Below, piece after piece: positions 61,162-64,000 of a stretch of 64,000 nucleotides of DNA (position 1 is its first letter; each line of letters begins with the position of its first letter). The notes beneath the pieces are model-generated. The model did no database searches. It was not told the origin of the DNA and was given only the letters and a program-made list of their open reading frames with translations. The position numbers were made by a program, and so were the translations under genes. The stretch spans positions 21,433 through 85,432 of the forward strand of contig CAZSUN010000005.1 of assembly GCA_964610045.1 (NCBI GenBank). The letters are read 5' to 3'. The DNA comes from JACCYX01 sp964610045. GTDB taxonomy: Bacteria; Chloroflexota; Chloroflexia; Thermomicrobiales; UBA6265.

Positions 61162-61430
61162 GCAGACGTCTCCACCCACAGATACGCGCAGCGTCGAAAC
61201 GCGGGGACCCTGCGCACCAGCCGGACGTGTTCGTGACGCGGCAACGATCAAGCGCCGCCTGCCTGCGGATTCACGACATCGGGAAGACCGCACAGATCAA
61301 TTGGGCAGGACCAATGGTTGCCCAACGCCCCAGCGTTGGGCCGAAATCCACCGACCGTCATGGTTGTGGACAGGGTGACAGTTCACGACTGCCTCGGATT
61401 GGGGAAACACGGTGCCTGCCATTTGCACGT

Positions 61431-61459
61431 ATTGTAGGCGGCTCGGACTCACGAATCAA
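61431..61459 (-). promoter_or_regulatory. Promoter of sigA with a long leader
   Basis: On the minus strand TTGATT (61459-61454), a 17-bp spacer and TACAAT (61436-61431). Start near 61424 gives an untranslated leader of about 260 nt, unusually long; nothing recognisable is folded in it. The rest of the 466-bp gap to msrA is unassigned apart from a TACTAT (61557-61562) that may be an msrA -10. Confidence 0.65.
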
Positions 61460-61627
61460 GTGATTGTATACACAACGCAGGGCAAAATGACCTGATCGTA
61501 GGCCGGATTGCACATGCTCGATAGTGTGATCCGGGTGCAGCGCTTGCCTCGTTAAGTACTATGGAAGCAGGCGATGGTCACCTTTGGACGAGGGTCCCAC
61601 CGACCATGGCCGTGGAGGTACGTACCA

Positions 61628-62299
61628 ATGATTCTCGATCGACTCCTTGGCCGCAGGGATACGATGCCAAGTCCCGACAGGGCACTTCCAGGACGGCAGG
61701 CTCCAGGCTTCGACATCCCGGAGCATCACGCGGTGCTCGGCACATCGAACCAGCCCCCGTTTCCGGCCGGGATGGAAACCGCCGTTTTCGGACTTGGCTG
61801 CTTCTGGGGCGCCGAGCGGCTGTTCTGGCAGACGGAGGGCGTCTACACGACTGCGGTTGGCTACAGCGGTGGGTTTACCCCCCATCCCACCTATGAGGAA
61901 GTGTGTTCCGGGCAGACCGGGCACGCCGAAGTCGTACTCGTCGCCTTCGATCCGGCGAAGGTGACTTATGAATCGCTCCTGAAGCTCTTCTTCGAGTCGC
62001 ACGACCCGACGCAAGGCATGCGCCAGGGAGGAGACGTCGGGACGCAGTACCGGTCGATGATCCAGTACACCGATGAACGGCAGCAGGAACTTGCCGAGGT
62101 GGCCAAGGCGACCTACAACGACTCGTTGCGCAAGGCGGGCTATCCGGCGATCACCACCGAGATCGTTGCCCAGGAACCGTTCTACTACGCCGAGGACTAT
62201 CATCAGCAGTACCTGCACAAGGTGCCAAATGGTTATTGCGGCCTGGCAGGCACAGGAGTCACCTGCGCGGTGCCCCGCCCGATCGGAGCCACGTCATGA
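61628..62299 (+). CDS. msrA: Peptide-methionine (S)-S-oxide reductase
   Basis: 223 residues from ATG 61628 with GGAGG nine bases upstream. The catalytic Cys is in FGLGCFWGAERLF, followed by GYSGGFTPHPTYEEVCSGQTGHAEVV and HDPTQGMRQGGDVGTQYRS; the C-terminus has EPFYYAEDYHQQYLHK. An extra N-terminal 45 residues without signal-peptide features precede the core. It repairs Met-S-sulfoxide. Overlaps msrB as ATGA. Confidence 0.95.
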   Translation: MILDRLLGRRDTMPSPDRALPGRQAPGFDIPEHHAVLGTSNQPPFPAGMETAVFGLGCFWGAERLFWQTEGVYTTAVGYSGGFTPHPTYEEVCSGQTGHAEVVLVAFDPAKVTYESLLKLFFESHDPTQGMRQGGDVGTQYRSMIQYTDERQQELAEVAKATYNDSLRKAGYPAITTEIVAQEPFYYAEDYHQQYLHKVPNGYCGLAGTGVTCAVPRPIGATS

Positions 62300-62727
62300 G
62301 CGAGAAGGCACTCTCCACCACCGAGGATCCGGGCCTGAAACCGATTCCGGCGACGGAAGAAGAATGGCGTCAGGTACTCGGTTCAGACCAGTACCGAGTC
62401 CTGCGGCAGGCAGGCACGGAACGCCCCTTTACCGGTCATTACAACGGTGTTTGGGACGACGGGACCTACCGGTGCGCCGCCTGCGGCAACCCGTTGTTCG
62501 GCAGCGAGACCAAGTTCGACCACGGCTGTGGCTGGCCGTCTTTTGCGGAGGCGATCCCTGGTTCGGTTGAGGAAATCATCGACCGCTCGCACGGGATGGT
62601 CCGCACCGAAGTGCGGTGCTCCCGCTGTCACTCTCACCTGGGACACGTGTTTCCAGATGGACCACGGGACATGGGTGGTTTGCGTTACTGCATGAACTCG
62701 ATCGCGATCGACCTCGACGAGAAGTGA
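62296..62727 (+). CDS. msrB: Peptide-methionine (R)-S-oxide reductase
   Basis: 143 residues from ATG 62296, inside the msrA stop (ATGA). Zinc ligands are CAAC and CSRC; the substrate region has GCGWPSFAEAI, HLGHVFPDGP, and the catalytic Cys is in LRYCMNSIAI. It repairs Met-R-sulfoxide and is translated with MsrA in a classic oxidative-stress pair. Confidence 0.95.
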   Translation: MSEKALSTTEDPGLKPIPATEEEWRQVLGSDQYRVLRQAGTERPFTGHYNGVWDDGTYRCAACGNPLFGSETKFDHGCGWPSFAEAIPGSVEEIIDRSHGMVRTEVRCSRCHSHLGHVFPDGPRDMGGLRYCMNSIAIDLDEK

Positions 62728-62757
62728 TCAGCACCAGGTCAGTGGAACGAAAAGCCA

Positions 62758-62784
62758 ACGGGCGGGCTGCCGCGGCCCGCCCGT
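62758..62784 (-). terminator. Terminator between msrB and the binding-protein gene
   Basis: ACGGGCGGGC (62758-62767), loop of 7, GCCCGCCCGT (62775-62784). A TTTT lies after the stem on the minus strand only, so it best serves the minus-strand gene. Confidence 0.6.
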
Positions 62785-62878
62785 GGCGTCTATTCAGGTT
62801 GTTTGGCAATCACCCGGAACCGGTATGAGTACCGGCCAGCCCGCTGTATCGGGCCGTACAGGCAAATGATGGTGTGGC

Positions 62879-63847
62879 CTACTCGAGTACCGTGCCCTGA
62901 CCGTTGGCCAGTTGCCCGATGAGTTCGATGAAGTGCGGCAATCCCCACGGCAGGCTCAGCGGGCTGAGTCCGTCTCCCAGGGATCTCGCCAGGATCACAC
63001 TCAGGACGCCATAGCCCCCAGCCTGGACTGCGGGCAATCCCCGGAACAACGGGCTGGCTTCCTGCTGGGCGAGGCCATCCGGATCGGATGCGATGGAGAG
63101 CAGGATTTCCGCATCGTCCAGCAAGTGCCATTGCTCGAGCGATGCGGCTGTCAGGAATGGGTCCTCGCTGCCGACGAAGTTCAGACCCAAGTCCAGGAAC
63201 AGCTTGCTCCCTGCTGCCTCCGGCCCCCAAATGTAGAGGGTGTCCGCATACTGGAACCCAACCATGAGCGCGCGGCCAGCGTACGGTGCGAGGTTATCGC
63301 GTCCGGCTGCAACCAGGGTGTCGACTTCTGCCAGTCGTGCTTCGGCCTGGTCGTCGCGCCCGAGCGCGGCAGCGACCAGGCGAAGGCCGGAACGAATCTC
63401 GGTGTCCCAGCCGAGCACGATGGTTGGAGCGATCGTGCTGAGCTGGTCGTAGATATCCTCCACCGACTGCATGGCAACGATCAGGTCGGGTTGCGCTTCG
63501 ATGATCTTCTCCAATTGCGGTTCGACGGATGCATCGAACGATGGGATATCCGCCGCGGCACCCTGCCATGGCATCGCACCGCTGTTCCAGGCATTGGTGA
63601 AACCGTAGGTCACCGGCGGCGCGTCGAGGGCCAGCAGGTAGTCCAGATCGATGAAATCGCTGACTGCCACGACCCGCTGGGGAATCGCGGGAACGACGGT
63701 ATCGCCCAGCACGTGCGAGATCGTCCTTGGGAATGCGGCGGCGGGCGTGGCCACCGGTGTGGCATGCGCTCCGGAGACGTTGGCCGCGAATGCCAGTGAA
63801 GCGCCGCCAAGCAGCGCCTGACGACGGGAAAGCAAGGGTTGCCACAT
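62879..63847 (-). CDS. Tat-exported ABC-type metal-chelate substrate-binding protein
   Basis: 322 residues from ATG 63847; the frame extends to TTG 63940. The N-terminus LSRRQALLGGASLAFAANVSGAHA is a twin-arginine signal without a lipobox Cys. The mature part is a FecB/FhuD-type class III binding protein: PQRVVAVSDFIDLDYLLALDA, EPQLEKIIEAQPDLIVAMQ, IAPTIVLG and the long backbone helix region. It would deliver a siderophore, heme or cobalamin to a permease that is not in the window. A palindrome overlaps its promoter. Confidence 0.88.
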   Translation of the reverse strand: MWQPLLSRRQALLGGASLAFAANVSGAHATPVATPAAAFPRTISHVLGDTVVPAIPQRVVAVSDFIDLDYLLALDAPPVTYGFTNAWNSGAMPWQGAAADIPSFDASVEPQLEKIIEAQPDLIVAMQSVEDIYDQLSTIAPTIVLGWDTEIRSGLRLVAAALGRDDQAEARLAEVDTLVAAGRDNLAPYAGRALMVGFQYADTLYIWGPEAAGSKLFLDLGLNFVGSEDPFLTAASLEQWHLLDDAEILLSIASDPDGLAQQEASPLFRGLPAVQAGGYGVLSVILARSLGDGLSPLSLPWGLPHFIELIGQLANGQGTVLE

Positions 63848-63903
63848 TTCGGTTCTACTCCAGGGCAAGATGAACGCGTCCAGGATCGTTGCCAGTGACA
63901 AAA

Positions 63904-63940
63904 TCCGACTGATATTGTCGGAAATGAGCGTGCGTGTCAA
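63904..63940 (-). promoter_or_regulatory. Promoter with inverted-repeat operator for the binding-protein gene
   Basis: On the minus strand TTGACA (63940-63935), 17-bp spacer, CAATAT (63917-63912). The perfect inverted repeat TCCGAC-n7-GTCGGA (63904-63922) covers the -10 and resembles a dimeric repressor site, possibly metal-responsive. Confidence 0.5.
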
Positions 63941-64000
63941 GGCGCGTAACAGGTAGGAGAGCGACTGCCTGTTGTCAAAATTGCCGGAGATAGCGACTCT

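Overview
The window is GC-rich bacterial chromosome, densely coded on both strands with short gaps. The gene content points to a Chloroflexota member, most likely class Thermomicrobia: a flotillin/NfeD pair, DUF3090, a PPOX-class (F420-type) flavoprotein, LarB, group-2 PyrF, many GTG/TTG starts, and dispersed short palindromes between genes. The taxonomic call is inference. No rRNA, tRNA, CRISPR array, prophage or intact insertion sequence was found.

Layout. 1-8.1 kb: M42 peptidase (partial), a helicase-associated-domain protein, gltX, a histidine phosphatase, a two-domain VOC protein and a PLP enzyme-RidA pair. 8.1-11.4 kb: a divergent small basic gene, then yebC-ruvC-tlyA-larB. 11.4-14 kb: a VapBC module whose toxin is frameshifted, then a class-C-type serine hydrolase. 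14.2-17.8 kb (minus): rodA-like gene, 3-hydroxyacyl-CoA dehydrogenase, B12-binding mutase subunit, meaB. 18-21.1 kb: NfeD-like protein, flotillin, DUF3090 protein. 21.1-30.9 kb: one long branched-chain amino acid operon, ilvB-ilvN-ilvC-leuA-methyltransferase-leuC-leuD-leuB, preceded by a promoter, a Leu/Ile/Val-rich leader peptide and an attenuator-type terminator.

31-41.4 kb (minus): bicovalent-FAD oxidoreductase, parAB, two very small genes, PAP2 phosphatase, PPOX protein, guaB, a second parA without parB, L,D-transpeptidase, pyrF. 41.7-47.5 kb (plus): threonine dehydratase, a large TPR protein, and a membrane protein joining a degenerate PP2C-like domain to a propeller-like region. 47.7-56.8 kb: 7Fe-type ferredoxin, an orphan ThDP enzyme, a PIG-V-like mannosyltransferase, a divergent SDR, a transposase-type HTH fused to a large helical domain, rpsT, an intact VapBC pair and holA. 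57-64 kb: two translationally coupled beta-ketoacyl synthases, the second lacking its catalytic Cys; sigA; msrA-msrB; and a Tat-exported metal-chelate binding protein.

Most notable: (i) three copies of a ~71-nt double-stem hairpin with a conserved 2x4 internal loop and compensatory changes; (ii) a textbook-like ilv attenuator; (iii) the KS/KS-like pair with Cys replaced by Phe; (iv) a methyltransferase inside the leucine operon; (v) the transposase-HTH/helical fusion; (vi) a 32-codon gene with its own strong Shine-Dalgarno and terminator.
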